64,000 nt of DNA. It comes from Candidatus Thiodiazotropha sp. (ex Monitilora ramsayi). GTDB lineage: Bacteria > Pseudomonadota > Gammaproteobacteria > Chromatiales > Chromatiaceae. The stretch lies in contig JAHXIO010000006.1 in NCBI GenBank assembly GCA_025655595.1, positions 124,001 through 188,000 of the forward strand. The letters run 5' to 3'. Positions 1 through 8,927 of the stretch are shown here, piece after piece (positions within the stretch are counted from its first letter, which is position 1; every line of letters starts with the position of its first letter). A model generated the notes under the pieces. The model made no database searches. It saw nothing but the letters and a program-made list of their open reading frames with translations, and was not told where the DNA came from. A program made the translations under genes and the position numbers.

Positions 1-107
1 TGATCTGCCTGTCCGGCGCGACGGTTGAGGAAATCCAGAAAGAGCTGCACCGTCTCCGGCCTTTCAGCGGAGAGGTGCAGATCCGAGATGAAGAGGTGTT
101 CAGTCAA
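1..107 (-). CDS. lpxH: UDP-2,3-diacylglucosamine diphosphatase, N-terminal part (cut by window edge)
   Basis: Only the first 35 codons lie in the window. They encode a start like that of LpxH, the calcineurin-like phosphoesterase of lipid A synthesis that removes UMP from UDP-2,3-diacylglucosamine at the inner membrane. The visible HLFISDLHLS segment carries the D-x-H metal-binding motif expected at the N-terminus. An in-frame TAA lies three codons upstream of a TTG at 107-105 and no ATG or GTG lies between, so TTG is the likely start. It follows ppiB by 42 bp on the same strand, the ppiB-lpxH arrangement common in Gammaproteobacteria. Metallophosphoesterases of other types share the motif, but neighbour and spacing favour LpxH. 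Confidence 0.8.
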   Translation of the reverse strand, partial: MTEHLFISDLHLSAERPETVQLFLDFLNRRAGQAD

Positions 108-149
108 TGAGTCTTACAGGCCCAGGCAAAGCCGGCATGCGTGTCAGGG

Positions 150-641
150 TCAATCTTCGCTGACTTCTGCCTTTTCGATAATGATATCCTCAACCGGGAC
201 ATCCTGGTGGCCGGCGCGAGTGGTGGTCTCGACCCCCTTGATCTGGTTTATCACATCCATACCGCTGCTGACTTTGCCGAAGACACAATAGCCCCAGCCG
301 TCCTGGCCGGGATGGTCGAGGAACTTGTTGTTCGACACATTGATGAAAAACTGTGCTGTAGCGGAGTGAGGTTCCATTGTCCGTGCCATGGCGATGGTAC
401 CGATCTCATTGGAGAGGCCGTTCTTTGCCTCGTTCTCGATCGGGTCGCGAGTCTGTTTCTGGATCATGCCGGGCATGAAACCGCCGCCTTGAATCATGAA
501 GTTGTCGATCACCCGGTGGAAAATCGTCCCGTCGAAAAATCCGTCCTTGACGTACTGTTTGAAGTTCTCGCAGCTCTTGGGGGCGTTGGCCTCATCGAGC
601 TCGATGGTGATGGGACCTAAATTTGTGGTAAGTGTGATCAT
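150..641 (-). CDS. ppiB: Peptidyl-prolyl cis-trans isomerase B (cyclophilin), cytoplasmic
   Basis: This is a 163-residue single-domain cyclophilin that catalyses proline isomerisation during folding. It has no signal peptide (it begins [15 protein letters not shown]), so it is cytoplasmic. The core motifs [13 protein letters not shown] and the [10 protein letters not shown] stretch (catalytic Arg and Gln/Phe pocket) are present, followed by the GYCVFGKV segment. Length matches the PpiB family. The gene lies 54 bp downstream of a second, exported cyclophilin and 42 bp upstream of lpxH on the same strand. Confidence 0.95.
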   Translation of the reverse strand: MITLTTNLGPITIELDEANAPKSCENFKQYVKDGFFDGTIFHRVIDNFMIQGGGFMPGMIQKQTRDPIENEAKNGLSNEIGTIAMARTMEPHSATAQFFINVSNNKFLDHPGQDGWGYCVFGKVSSGMDVINQIKGVETTTRAGHQDVPVEDIIIEKAEVSED

Positions 642-695
642 AGTGTTACCTGTTCGATGTATTGAATTCTGAGCTTGTCATATCAGCTGTACGAA

Positions 696-1265
696 TTATT
701 CGAGTACAGTGACTTTTTCAATCAGGACAGAAGTTTTGGGAACATTACGCATGCCGTTCTTGGTGCCTGTCATCTCGCCGGCAATTGCATCCACCACTTC
801 CATGCCACTGGTGACCTTGCCGAAAACCGCATAGCCCCATCCGTCCCGGCTGGGATAGTCGAGAGAATTGTTGTCTCTATGATTGATAAAAAACTGTGCC
901 GTGGCGGAGTGAGGTGCCGAAGTCCTCGCCATGGCTATGGTGCCGCGTTTGTTTTTCAGGCCGTTTTTCGCCTCATTTTGGATGGGTTCGCGCGTCTCTT
1001 TCTTTTTCATGTCCGCGGTGAACCCGCCGCCCTGGATCATGAAGTTCTTGATGACGCGATGAAAAACCGTACCGTCATAGAATCCGTCGCGAGCGTATTG
1101 CACGAAATTATCAACGGTTTTTGGCGCTTTCTCCCGGTCGAGTTCAAGCTTAATGCTGCCGTGAGAGGTCAACATCTCAATTTTTACGTTTTCTGCCCAG
1201 GCGTTCCCTATGCTGAGACCAATCAGCAATATGGGGGTCAGAAGTTGTTTTGTGAGTTTGTTCAT
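696..1265 (-). CDS. ppiA: Peptidyl-prolyl cis-trans isomerase A (cyclophilin), periplasmic
   Basis: This is a cyclophilin of 189 residues. I chose the ATG at 1265 because it places a clean signal peptide at the N-terminus (hydrophobic LLTPILLIGLSIG, cleavage after NAWA). The frame stays open upstream but that stretch has no secretion features. The mature part carries the [14 protein letters not shown] catalytic motif and [10 protein letters not shown]. It is a periplasmic PpiA-type folding catalyst, paralogous to the adjacent cytoplasmic enzyme. The tandem arrangement suggests local duplication followed by separation of compartments. Confidence 0.92.
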   Translation of the reverse strand: MNKLTKQLLTPILLIGLSIGNAWAENVKIEMLTSHGSIKLELDREKAPKTVDNFVQYARDGFYDGTVFHRVIKNFMIQGGGFTADMKKKETREPIQNEAKNGLKNKRGTIAMARTSAPHSATAQFFINHRDNNSLDYPSRDGWGYAVFGKVTSGMEVVDAIAGEMTGTKNGMRNVPKTSVLIEKVTVLE

Positions 1266-1692
1266 TGGGGTCTCATATTCAATTAAAGGTGAGTTGAAAC
1301 GCACATCATAGCGACAAGAAGATGGCAGAAAAAGGGGTATTTGTTCGTGCCGTATTTTGCCTGGTTTTTCGACCTTCCGGGCCTGAAAAGTTCCGGCTTG
1401 CGTATGGAAATGCGGATTTATCAGCTTCTCCGCGAGAGGCCGGGTGAAACACTGCTTTTCGGTTATCACCTATTGGACATGAGGACATGTCACACCATGG
1501 AGGTGTGATCAGTGACTGATCCAGACAGGTTGATGCTACTTGTGCATGGCCGCAGAAACAAATTGACCGTGAATGTTTAAAGTGCGGCAGCACCCTTTCG
1601 GGAGGCTGCTAAGGGGGCAGTAACCCGGCCTTCACTGATAGGAGGAAGGCCGAGTGCTATAGGAGTACCAAACCCGGAATACCGGGTAATGA
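1266..1692. other. Non-coding gap with several hairpins
   Basis: No convincing gene lies in this 427-bp gap between the small cytochrome and ppiA. It holds several inverted repeats: 1490-1508 (TCACACC/GGTGTGA), a GCAGC/GCTGC pair near 1588-1609, GGCCTTC/GAAGGCC at about 1627-1651, and ACCCGGAATACCGGGT at about 1672-1687. The last of these sits a few bases beyond the cytochrome stop codon and may act in transcription termination or 3'-end protection. I could not match the cluster to a known riboswitch class. Confidence 0.4.
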
Positions 1693-2073
1693 TCAATTGT
1701 GCTTTGCGCCCTGCTCAATCCAGAGTTCGATTTTTGAGATCTCTTCCTGGGATAGCGCCTCTTTGCCGTGTGGCATGCGAATCGACGGGTCGACCTTCCC
1801 GGCGACCAAACGGTAAAGGGAGCTTGAGAGGGGATCGCCTGCTACGACAACTGGCCCGAATTTTGTCCCTTTCATGACTGTGTCATAGGTTTCCGTAACA
1901 AAGCCGCTTGCCTCGTCGCCAGCACCGCCTTTCGTGTGGCATTCGGTACAGTATTTATCGATGAGTGGTTTTACGTCCGATTTGAAACTGACCGCAGCCG
2001 GTCCTGCACTACAACCAGCCAGCATTATGACGGCGAAAGCCGAAGCAATGGATACGGTTTTCTTCGTGGACAT
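1693..2073 (-). CDS. Small lipoprotein c-type cytochrome
   Basis: This 126-residue protein has a lipoprotein signal (MLAGC lipobox at about residues 17-21) and a single CTECH haem-binding motif near residue 42. A C-terminal MPHGKEALSQEEISKIELW segment supplies a likely axial Met and the closing helix. The sequence resembles the short planctomycete-type or cytochrome-c-like domain that carries one haem and an I-x-x-W-I-x-x-G ending. It is probably a membrane-anchored periplasmic electron carrier. A GGAG ribosome-binding site sits 8 bases before the ATG. Its electron partners are not evident, although another monohaem cytochrome lies 220 bp upstream on the same strand. Confidence 0.82.
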   Translation of the reverse strand: MSTKKTVSIASAFAVIMLAGCSAGPAAVSFKSDVKPLIDKYCTECHTKGGAGDEASGFVTETYDTVMKGTKFGPVVVAGDPLSSSLYRLVAGKVDPSIRMPHGKEALSQEEISKIELWIEQGAKHN

Positions 2074-2292
2074 TTATCTGCTCCTCTTTGCTATATGCAA
2101 CTACATCATCCGTTCTCACGTTCACGCCGGCTTAAAGTGGCAGCGTATTCCTTGAATGAATCGGAGAGACGAATTGTTGATCTTAACTATCTTCCTGAAA
2201 TAACTGGTTACTATTGCAAAACAACATGTCACTGCAATCTCGACATGGCGAGAAATGCCGCTGATACGGAGGGTGATCAGCAGCATGTTTCT

Positions 2293-2610
2293 CTAGTTAA
2301 GCGTCATCACCCATTCGATGACTTGTTTAATCTTTTCCGGCGGTGACGCATTGGGCGGCATGGCCACAGCGCCCCATACCAACGGTTCACCCGGCGTGCT
2401 ACCGGCCTTGACCTTGCTTGTCAGTCTGTCGACCTCAGCAGGGTCTCCTGCGTACTTGGAGGCGATATCCTTAAAAGCGGGACCGACCAGCTTCGCATCG
2501 ACTTTATGGCAACCCAGGCATCCCGACTGCATGGCCAGGGTCTGATTTGCATAGGAGGCACCACTTGCCAGGGCCGAGACAATAAGGGCCAAGAGTATTT
2601 TTTTCACCAT
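2293..2610 (-). CDS. Class I monohaem cytochrome c (c551/c552 type)
   Basis: This 105-residue periplasmic cytochrome has a cleavable signal peptide (cut after ASYA). The haem motif CLGCH is near residue 34, followed by KLVGPAFKDIA. The axial-ligand region VAMPPN precedes the terminal helix IKQVIEWVMTL. This pattern matches the small cytochrome c8/c551 family that shuttles electrons between bc1 and terminal reductases. An AGGAG site lies 8 bases upstream of the ATG. It shares orientation with the lipoprotein cytochrome downstream, but the 219-bp gap leaves co-transcription uncertain. Confidence 0.9.
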   Translation of the reverse strand: MVKKILLALIVSALASGASYANQTLAMQSGCLGCHKVDAKLVGPAFKDIASKYAGDPAEVDRLTSKVKAGSTPGEPLVWGAVAMPPNASPPEKIKQVIEWVMTLN

Positions 2611-2857
2611 GAATAGACTCCTGCAATGGCTTCAATTCAATAATTACCGGTGATGTAGGCATTTGTTCTGCCGGCGATCCCGGGGGTTGCCACCGTCAAG
2701 CGGTATCTTGGCGGTTGGTTTAGAGATGTTATCGGGAGGCAGATGCGAATCTTTAGGATTGAGAGAGAATCCGCAGATTTTCTCAAGTGTTGTGAATTCA
2801 TGCCGACACAGTAGCTATCGAGTTTTTGAGTTTTACTGTTTAAGACAGGTTATTGCG

Positions 2858-4465
2858 ATGAAGAAGTACATCTCGGTGCAGTGGAAAATCCTGACACCTA
2901 TGGCGCTGATCTTTATTCTGATCATGTCCGTTGTGACGATCTATTCCGCAGAACAGCAGAAAGACCGGCTTCTCAGGCTGACAGAACATCAGATATTTGA
3001 TGTTCTACACGGCTATCTCGACAGCATGAACGCCATGATGTTTACCGGCACCATGGGCAATCGGGAGATGCTGCGCGAGAAGATTCAGAAAAGGGATGGC
3101 GTGGTTGAAGTCAGGATGCTGAGAGCGGAATCGGTGAACAGTACGTTCGGTCCCGGATTCGATCACGAGAAACCAATGGATGATCTGGATAGGCGCGCCC
3201 TCGGCGGTGAAACGGTCGTACAGGTCGACACAGTCGACGGTAAGCGCATGCTGACCATCATCGAACCCTTTCCGGCGGTCTCAGATCGGAATGGTACCAA
3301 CTGCCTGACCTGTCATGCGCTGCCTGAAGGCACGATTCTCGGTGCTGGACGTCTGACCTTCTCTCTGGAAGCCCGGGATAAGGCCATTCACGATGAACTG
3401 ATGATCAGTGGCGCGATCAATTTTCTGGTGCTGATTGCCGGCCTCTTCGTCATCAACTTGATCATGAAAAAAGTGGTTATCAAGCCGCTGAAAGGACTGA
3501 AGAACACCATGGAGCAGGTCGGTAGCGATTCGGATCTTCGTCCGAGAGTTGTACTCGGTGCCAATGACGAATTCCTTCATGTGGGCCAGGCGGTCAACCA
3601 GATGCTGGACCAATTCCAGCCGACCATCGACGATCTGGCAAAGACGATGGACGGACTCGCCAACTCGGCGGATCAACTGGCCACTGTGACCAAGAAGACC
3701 AGGGATGGAGTCGATGAGCAGGAGAAGGAGACCGGACAACTGACGGTGGCAATTGGTGAACTCTCTGTGGCGGCCGAAGAGGTGGCCAGGAATGCGGCAA
3801 GTGCCGAACAGGCAGCCCTCGAGGCCAAATCCAATGCAGACTCGGGTAAGGTCGTGGTGGGAGAGGTTTCCAACTCCATCACCCGTCTCGCCAAGCGAGT
3901 GGATGATGCGGCTGTGGTTGTACGTCAGCTGGCTGAGGGTACGCAGAGTATCGGTCAGGTCTCCGAGTCGATTACGGCGATTGCCGAGCAGACCAATCTG
4001 CTGGCACTGAACGCAGCCATCGAGGCGGCCCGTGCCGGCGAGCAGGGGCGGGGATTCGCCGTGGTGGCGGACGAGGTCCGTAACCTGGCGCAGCGGACGC
4101 AGGAGGCGACCCACGAGATCCAGGAGATCATCGAGCAGTTGGTCTCGGCTTCGAATCAGGCTGTCGACGTGATGGACAGCAGTAAGAAGGATGCCGATCA
4201 GAGCGTCTCCGACTCCAGTCGTGCCGGGGATGCCCTGGCGGAGATCTCAGGTGCAGTGGCGTCGATCAGTGAAATGAATTCGGTAATCGCAACGGCTGCT
4301 TCGGAGCAGACTTCCGTGGTCAGCGAGATCAACAAGAACATCATCGCCATCAACGAGGTTTCACACCAGACCGCAGAGGGCACCTGCCGGACGCTCAAGG
4401 AGAGTGAAGAGGTGGCGCAGATCTCAGCCCAACTGGACAAGATGGTCAATCAGTTCAAGGTTTAA
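2858..4465 (+). CDS. Methyl-accepting chemotaxis protein with haem-binding periplasmic sensor domain
   Basis: The encoded protein has 535 residues: TM1 at about 12-29, a periplasmic domain at about 31-181, TM2 at about 183-203, a HAMP region, and a full cytoplasmic signalling domain. The conserved hairpin tip is present ([20 protein letters not shown], followed by [12 protein letters not shown]). The periplasmic domain contains a CLTCH motif at residues 149-153, just before TM2, so it probably binds c-type haem covalently and senses redox state, NO or O2. The ATG at 2858 was chosen because the preceding in-frame stretch lacks coding character and this start gives a normal N-terminal signal anchor. 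A strong terminator follows. No che genes are nearby, so it presumably works with a remote pathway. Confidence 0.93.
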   Translation: MKKYISVQWKILTPMALIFILIMSVVTIYSAEQQKDRLLRLTEHQIFDVLHGYLDSMNAMMFTGTMGNREMLREKIQKRDGVVEVRMLRAESVNSTFGPGFDHEKPMDDLDRRALGGETVVQVDTVDGKRMLTIIEPFPAVSDRNGTNCLTCHALPEGTILGAGRLTFSLEARDKAIHDELMISGAINFLVLIAGLFVINLIMKKVVIKPLKGLKNTMEQVGSDSDLRPRVVLGANDEFLHVGQAVNQMLDQFQPTIDDLAKTMDGLANSADQLATVTKKTRDGVDEQEKETGQLTVAIGELSVAAEEVARNAASAEQAALEAKSNADSGKVVVGEVSNSITRLAKRVDDAAVVVRQLAEGTQSIGQVSESITAIAEQTNLLALNAAIEAARAGEQGRGFAVVADEVRNLAQRTQEATHEIQEIIEQLVSASNQAVDVMDSSKKDADQSVSDSSRAGDALAEISGAVASISEMNSVIATAASEQTSVVSEINKNIIAINEVSHQTAEGTCRTLKESEEVAQISAQLDKMVNQFKV

Positions 4466-4526
4466 GGAATTGACACTATCCTTCGGTTCACAAAAGAAGC
4501 GGAGGAAGACATGAGGATAGGGTAAG

Positions 4527-4557
4527 CAGGTGCGACATTGTCGCACCTGTTTTTTTT
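4527..4557 (+). terminator. Rho-independent terminator after the chemoreceptor gene
   Basis: A perfect 10-bp stem (CAGGTGCGAC at 4527-4536, GTCGCACCTG at 4540-4549) with a 3-base loop is followed by eight T residues. It lies 61 bp after the chemoreceptor stop codon and separates it from the convergent hydrogenase operon. Confidence 0.93.
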
Positions 4558-4606
4558 GGTGAGGGACCGGGGTCTTGGATTTGGTATAGCCTGAGAACCA
4601 GACGGA

Positions 4607-5203
4607 TCAACCGTCCCGCCATCCGCCCCGCAGGAGATCACGCCGGGTGATACCCGGCTCCGCCGTCTCCATATCAGGCATATTCCCGGCAGCGGCTTTC
4701 TGTTCAGCCAGGGCGAAACCGTCCATCTCGACTTCCGGTGTCTCTTCCCCTCGCAGTATGCGTCCCAGAAGCTCCTCGTCGTAGGGATCCTCGTCGGGTT
4801 TCTCGACCTCGACCATCAGGGTCTCCATGAAGCTCTGTGCGGCCGCCACCGCATGATCATGATTGACGAACTCGTGCATGGGTGAAAAGAGCGAGTGGGT
4901 CTGGCATCGGCCCAGGCCGTCGATCTCGTTGACCATGAATTTGTAGCGGTTGGACGGGAATCGGTGGGGCTGCTTGTGTCCCAGTTCCATCTGGCTCCAG
5001 TCCTCTCCCTCGGCGGGAAAAAGGATCAGGTTCATCAACCAGGGGGTGATGACGATACCGACCGTGCGACCGTCATAGTGTTGGAAACCAACGGTCTCGA
5101 CTCTCAGCATGGGGTTCAGCAGTGGGAGCCCCTGCATCTGTTCGTCATGGATACGATTGAAGCTGGCTTCGATGGTCTGCGTCAGTTGATCCAGATCTTG
5201 CAT
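4607..5203 (-). CDS. hybE: [NiFe]-hydrogenase assembly chaperone HybE family
   Basis: This 198-residue protein contains the HybE/HupJ pattern: NPMLRVETVGFQ near residue 30, GIVITPWLMNLIL near 50, and a central FSPMHEFV. HybE-type chaperones bind the Tat-exported small subunit and hold back export until the hydrogenase is assembled. It is the last gene of the hydrogenase operon, 18 bp after hypC. The C-terminus ends in a basic ITRRDLLRGG stretch that resembles a twin-arginine motif but is internal to the protein, so it is not an export signal here. Confidence 0.88.
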   Translation of the reverse strand: MQDLDQLTQTIEASFNRIHDEQMQGLPLLNPMLRVETVGFQHYDGRTVGIVITPWLMNLILFPAEGEDWSQMELGHKQPHRFPSNRYKFMVNEIDGLGRCQTHSLFSPMHEFVNHDHAVAAAQSFMETLMVEVEKPDEDPYDEELLGRILRGEETPEVEMDGFALAEQKAAAGNMPDMETAEPGITRRDLLRGGWRDG

Positions 5204-5221
5204 GTTGCATACTCCTGCCGG

Positions 5222-5494
5222 TCAGGCTTCGCTCAGGCCGGGAAAGTAGTGATCGACGTCGAGATCCTGCACCTCGCTCATGATGGCGCTCAGGCCATCG
5301 AGCGCCTTGTCGATATTGCGGGCATCCGCTTCGCTGATCACCTCCCGGGCGGAGCCGAGAAAGGTCAGCAGCCAGGTGCCTTCGGGTTTGGGACCGGTCA
5401 ACATCATGTTGATCTGCTCCTCCCCGTTGCGGGTGCGGCAGCGCGATACGAACTCGCCCGATTCGATGATCTGTGCCGGAATGCCTACGCACAT
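5222..5494 (-). CDS. hypC: Hydrogenase maturation chaperone HypC/HybG family
   Basis: This 90-residue protein starts MCVGIPAQI, the MC(x)GIP signature of HypC, whose N-terminal Cys binds the iron of the nascent Fe(CN)2CO group and delivers it to the large-subunit precursor. Its start overlaps the upstream protease gene by 10 bp, so the two are translationally linked. Inside a hyb-type operon it most likely serves as the dedicated HybG/HupF-like chaperone. No hypABDE genes are seen in the window, so those must lie elsewhere. Confidence 0.93.
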   Translation of the reverse strand: MCVGIPAQIIESGEFVSRCRTRNGEEQINMMLTGPKPEGTWLLTFLGSAREVISEADARNIDKALDGLSAIMSEVQDLDVDHYFPGLSEA

Positions 5495-6039
5495 GTGGTG
5501 GCGGCCTCCCGTTCGGCCTCTCTTTTCCAGTGTCCGGTGGATGAATCGGCTCGCGGCTGAAGGACAACGCCAGACTGCGCCAACTCCTCCACCAGCATAT
5601 CGACCATCTCCTCCAGTCCCCGCTCCGCCTCAGGCGTGAGGCCCAGACGGTTCTCCAGGGAGTGGGGGACCATACCGATGATAGTAACCTGGTCGGGGGT
5701 TTCTCCCTTCAGGGTCAACAGGGCCAACAGGTCGGAAACCCCCAACTGGTGGTTGGAGAGCTTGGTCTGGAAGAAAGCCGGGATCTCCTCGTTGGCGATG
5801 CGCACCAGGGTGCCGTAGGGGGCGCCGGTGTTCACCGCATCGGCGATAATTAGCGTGTCGGCGCTGCGCATGGGTTCGAACAGCTCCATGCCGGTGGTGC
5901 CGCCGTCGATCACCTCCACACCCTCGGGAATCCGATAGCGGTTGACCAGCTCCTCGACGGCGCGCACGCCGACCCCTTCATCCTGCATCAGCACGTTGCC
6001 CATGCCGATGATGAGGATCTTTTTGTCACTGTTTGGCAT
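5485..6039 (-). CDS. hybD: Hydrogenase large-subunit maturation protease
   Basis: This 184-residue endopeptidase cleaves the C-terminal tail of the large subunit after nickel insertion. The conserved metal-sensing residues are visible: GMGNVLMQDEGVGVR (Glu near residue 20), DGGTTGMEL (Asp near 66), and a later His in GMVPHSLENR. It lies 25 bp downstream of the large-subunit gene, whose C-terminus carries the matching cleavage site. The symbol follows E. coli hyb order; hupD is an equivalent name. Confidence 0.92.
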   Translation of the reverse strand: MPNSDKKILIIGMGNVLMQDEGVGVRAVEELVNRYRIPEGVEVIDGGTTGMELFEPMRSADTLIIADAVNTGAPYGTLVRIANEEIPAFFQTKLSNHQLGVSDLLALLTLKGETPDQVTIIGMVPHSLENRLGLTPEAERGLEEMVDMLVEELAQSGVVLQPRADSSTGHWKREAEREAATTCA

Positions 6040-6064
6040 CGATATAACGCTCCTGGTTGGGTGC

Positions 6065-7768
6065 TTACAGCGCCTTGACCTTGACGATCTCGTTTTGCTC
6101 CGTGTCCACCATGTGGATGGCGCAGGCGATACAGGGATCGAAGGAGTGGACGGTGCGCAGCACCTCCAGGGGCTTCTCCGGATCGGCCACCGGGTTGTCC
6201 ATCAGTGACGACTCGTAGGGACCGATCTCACCGTTGGCGTCGCGGGGTCCGGCGTTCCAGGTGCTGGGAACCACCGCCTGGTAGTTCTTGATCTTACCGT
6301 CCTCGATCACCACCCAGTGGGAGAGGGTGCCGCGGGGTGCCTGATGGAATCCCACACCCTTGATCTCCCCTTTGGGGAAGATGGGGGCGTTGAATGTGTC
6401 GGTGTCGCCAGTGCCGATGTTGTCCACCAGCTTCTGCCACTGATCCTTCAGAGTGTCCATCATCACGGCGCAGCGTACCGCCCGGGCCGCATGGCGGCCG
6501 ATGGTGGAGTGGACCGCCGCCAAGGGGATATCCGGGTTCTGGGAGACCGCCTTGAGCGTGTCCATGGCCTGACCCAGGTACTTCTTGTAGCGTTCGTCGC
6601 CGTTGGCGACACCCACCAGGACATCCGCCAGGGGACCGACCTCTGCGCGCTTGTCGTAGAAGGTGGGGGCCTTGACCCAGGAGTACTTGCCGTCGTCCTG
6701 GAAGTCGGTGTATTCAGGCTCGGTCTCGCCCTCCCAGGGGTGGAGCGCCTTTTCACCCTGATACCAGGCGTGGCGGGAACTCTCGGCGACGCCATCGCGG
6801 AAGTAGGCGTCATTGAAGCTGGTGATCGGTTTCAGGGAGGCGAGATCGCCGTCTGCGATATAGCCGCCGGGCAGATCGAACACGGTGCCTTTGGTGTCCT
6901 GCGGGCAGTCCGGTACGGTCAGGTAGTTCATCACGCCGCCGCCGATACCGGCCCAATCGAGGTAGAAGGCACCCACGGCGGGGACGTCGGTCAGATAGGT
7001 CGACTTGACGAAGGGGTCCAGCTTGTCGATGAAGCCCTTGATCAGCATCAGCCGTTCGATATTCAACACCGACGGCGCGCCGTGACTGATCGAGTTACTG
7101 ACGCCGCCCACGGCCACGTTCTGGATATGGGGGCTCTTGCCGCCGAGGATGGCGACGATCTTGTTGGCGTAGTTCTGTACGTCCAGCGCCTGCAGATAGT
7201 GGGCGACCGCCAGCAGGTTGACCTCGGGCGGCAGTTTCATCGCGGGATGGCCCCAGTAGCCGCTGGCGAAGGGACCGAGCTGGCCGCTACCGACGAAGGT
7301 CTTCAGCCGCTCCTGAACCGCCTTCATCTCGTGGGGGCCGTTGAGGGGCCAGTCCGACAGGCTCTCGGCCAGTTTGGCGGTGGCCACCGGATCGGCGTCC
7401 AGGGCGGAGACCACATCCACCCAGTCGACGGCGGAGAGGTGGTAGAAGTGGACGATATGGTCCTGCACCGCGTGGGCGCACTGGATGATGTTGCGGATCA
7501 GTTGTGCGTTGACCGGCACTTCCAGGTCGAGGGCGTTCTCCACAGCGCGCACCGAGGTGATGGCGTGGACCGTGGTGCAGACGCCGCAGAAACGCTGGGT
7601 GTAGGTCCAGGCCTCGCGGGGGTCGCGGCCTACCAGTATCTTCTCGATGCCCCGCCACATCTGGCCGGATGACCAGGCCTTGCTCACTTTACCGTCGTCG
7701 ACCTCCACGTCGATACGCAGGTGGCCTTCGATACGGGTTATCGGGTCAACAGTAATTCTTGTCGTCAC
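6065..7768 (-). CDS. hybC: [NiFe]-hydrogenase large subunit, periplasmic group 1 uptake type
   Basis: This 567-residue catalytic subunit oxidises H2 at the NiFe(CN)2CO centre. Both cysteine pairs are present: RFCGVCTTVHA near residues 59-69 and DPCIACAIH near the C-terminus. A 15-residue tail (MVDTEQNEIVKVKAL) follows the cleavage His, as expected for the HybD-type protease encoded next. The RGIEKILVGRDPREAW L1 motif is clear. It sits in the order small subunit, HybA ferredoxin, HybB membrane subunit, large subunit, which is the group 1c (HybOABC) layout. It has no signal of its own and is exported with the Tat-bearing small subunit. Confidence 0.96.
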   Translation of the reverse strand: MTTRITVDPITRIEGHLRIDVEVDDGKVSKAWSSGQMWRGIEKILVGRDPREAWTYTQRFCGVCTTVHAITSVRAVENALDLEVPVNAQLIRNIIQCAHAVQDHIVHFYHLSAVDWVDVVSALDADPVATAKLAESLSDWPLNGPHEMKAVQERLKTFVGSGQLGPFASGYWGHPAMKLPPEVNLLAVAHYLQALDVQNYANKIVAILGGKSPHIQNVAVGGVSNSISHGAPSVLNIERLMLIKGFIDKLDPFVKSTYLTDVPAVGAFYLDWAGIGGGVMNYLTVPDCPQDTKGTVFDLPGGYIADGDLASLKPITSFNDAYFRDGVAESSRHAWYQGEKALHPWEGETEPEYTDFQDDGKYSWVKAPTFYDKRAEVGPLADVLVGVANGDERYKKYLGQAMDTLKAVSQNPDIPLAAVHSTIGRHAARAVRCAVMMDTLKDQWQKLVDNIGTGDTDTFNAPIFPKGEIKGVGFHQAPRGTLSHWVVIEDGKIKNYQAVVPSTWNAGPRDANGEIGPYESSLMDNPVADPEKPLEVLRTVHSFDPCIACAIHMVDTEQNEIVKVKAL

Positions 7769-7787
7769 AATGGAATCTCCTCAAAGG

Positions 7788-8927
7788 TCACGCGTGTTTT
7801 GCGTCATGTAGCACGGGAAACTTCTTCACCACGAACAGAAAGACCATGATCTCAATCGCCACCATGCCGGCGGTGACCATGATCTCCGGGGTAGAGGGGA
7901 AGTAGCTGTAGCCCGGACCCGGATCGTAGTTGATAAGAAAGGCGTTAAAGCGGTAGAGCGAGCCGGCGAAAAGCATGGAGACCGAGGCCCAGAGCAGTAG
8001 CGGCCCATGACCCCGGTATTTTGCTGAGCTCAACACCGCCAGCGGAAAGACGAACAGGGCCGTCTCCAGCAGGAACATCAGGCTAGCCAAATCCCCGGCG
8101 AAGATCAGACCCAACTTGCCGTTTATCAAGATCTCGCCGAAGCGGAAGATCAGATAGGCGGCGATCAGGCCGACGATCCCCTTGCCGAGACCGGACAGCA
8201 GCGGCGTCTCCGAATGTCGGCGAAAACCGACCGCGCTGAAGGAGGCCTCGAAGACCACCACCGCGAACCCCATGGTCACGGCTGTGAGGATGGCCAGCAG
8301 GGGTTGCAGATGGAGCGACTGCCAGAGGGGATGCACCTTGTATCCCATGGCGATCAGCATGGAACCGAGGGAGGACTGGTGCATGGTCGGCAGCAGCACG
8401 CCGAGGGCAATGAAGAGGAAGAGCACCTTGTTCAGTGCCTTCACCAACCGCTGGGCACCGAATCTCTCCAACACGGTGGGAGCGAACTCGATGCAGAGCA
8501 CGAGGATGTAGGTGGCGACACAGAGGCCGACCTCCAGCATCACCGAATTGAAGTTCATGTGCCAGGGGGTGAAGATGTTGTAGAACTGCCAGTAACGGCC
8601 CATGTCGATCATGGCGCCGACGCCACCCAGACCGTAACCGAGCAGACTGGCCAGCAGGGCCGGGCGCATCAGCGGGTGATATTTGCCCTTGTTCATCACA
8701 TAGACAGTAATGGCCAACGCGTAACCGCCACAGGCGAGGGCAGTCCCCACCACTACGTCGTAGACCACCCAGATGCCCCAGGCATAACCGCCGTTGAGGT
8801 TGGTCACGAAACCCATGCCGTAGATGAATCGCTGGGCCAGATAGAAGGTGCCGATCAGTGCGATAACGCCCAGTACCATGAAGGGGAGGGTCATGACCGG
8901 ACGTTTGAGGGGTTGGTATGCGCTCAT
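7788..8927 (-). CDS. hybB: Hydrogenase membrane subunit HybB (NrfD/PsrC family)
   Basis: This 379-residue integral membrane protein has about ten hydrophobic helices. It includes the HybB hallmark GGYAWGIWVVYDVVVGTALA near residue 45 and GMIDMG-type and YWQFYNIFTPWHMNF segments. HybB transfers electrons from the HybA ferredoxin to the quinone pool and may conserve energy. It contains no obvious haem-ligand pattern, consistent with the NrfD family. Its start overlaps the hybA stop by 4 bp (ATGA), showing translational coupling. The large-subunit gene follows after 19 bp. Confidence 0.95.
   Translation of the reverse strand: MSAYQPLKRPVMTLPFMVLGVIALIGTFYLAQRFIYGMGFVTNLNGGYAWGIWVVYDVVVGTALACGGYALAITVYVMNKGKYHPLMRPALLASLLGYGLGGVGAMIDMGRYWQFYNIFTPWHMNFNSVMLEVGLCVATYILVLCIEFAPTVLERFGAQRLVKALNKVLFLFIALGVLLPTMHQSSLGSMLIAMGYKVHPLWQSLHLQPLLAILTAVTMGFAVVVFEASFSAVGFRRHSETPLLSGLGKGIVGLIAAYLIFRFGEILINGKLGLIFAGDLASLMFLLETALFVFPLAVLSSAKYRGHGPLLLWASVSMLFAGSLYRFNAFLINYDPGPGYSYFPSTPEIMVTAGMVAIEIMVFLFVVKKFPVLHDAKHA

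Noticed and set aside
1570-1690. Possible c-di-GMP (GEMM) riboswitch, suggested by hairpins next to a cytochrome gene
   Set aside because: The conserved GEMM core and tetraloop receptor sequences are missing on both strands, and the element lies downstream rather than upstream of the cytochrome gene.
4600-5200. Twin-arginine-like ITRRDLLRGG at the HybE C-terminus as a Tat export signal
   Set aside because: It is at the C-terminus and HybE chaperones are cytoplasmic.
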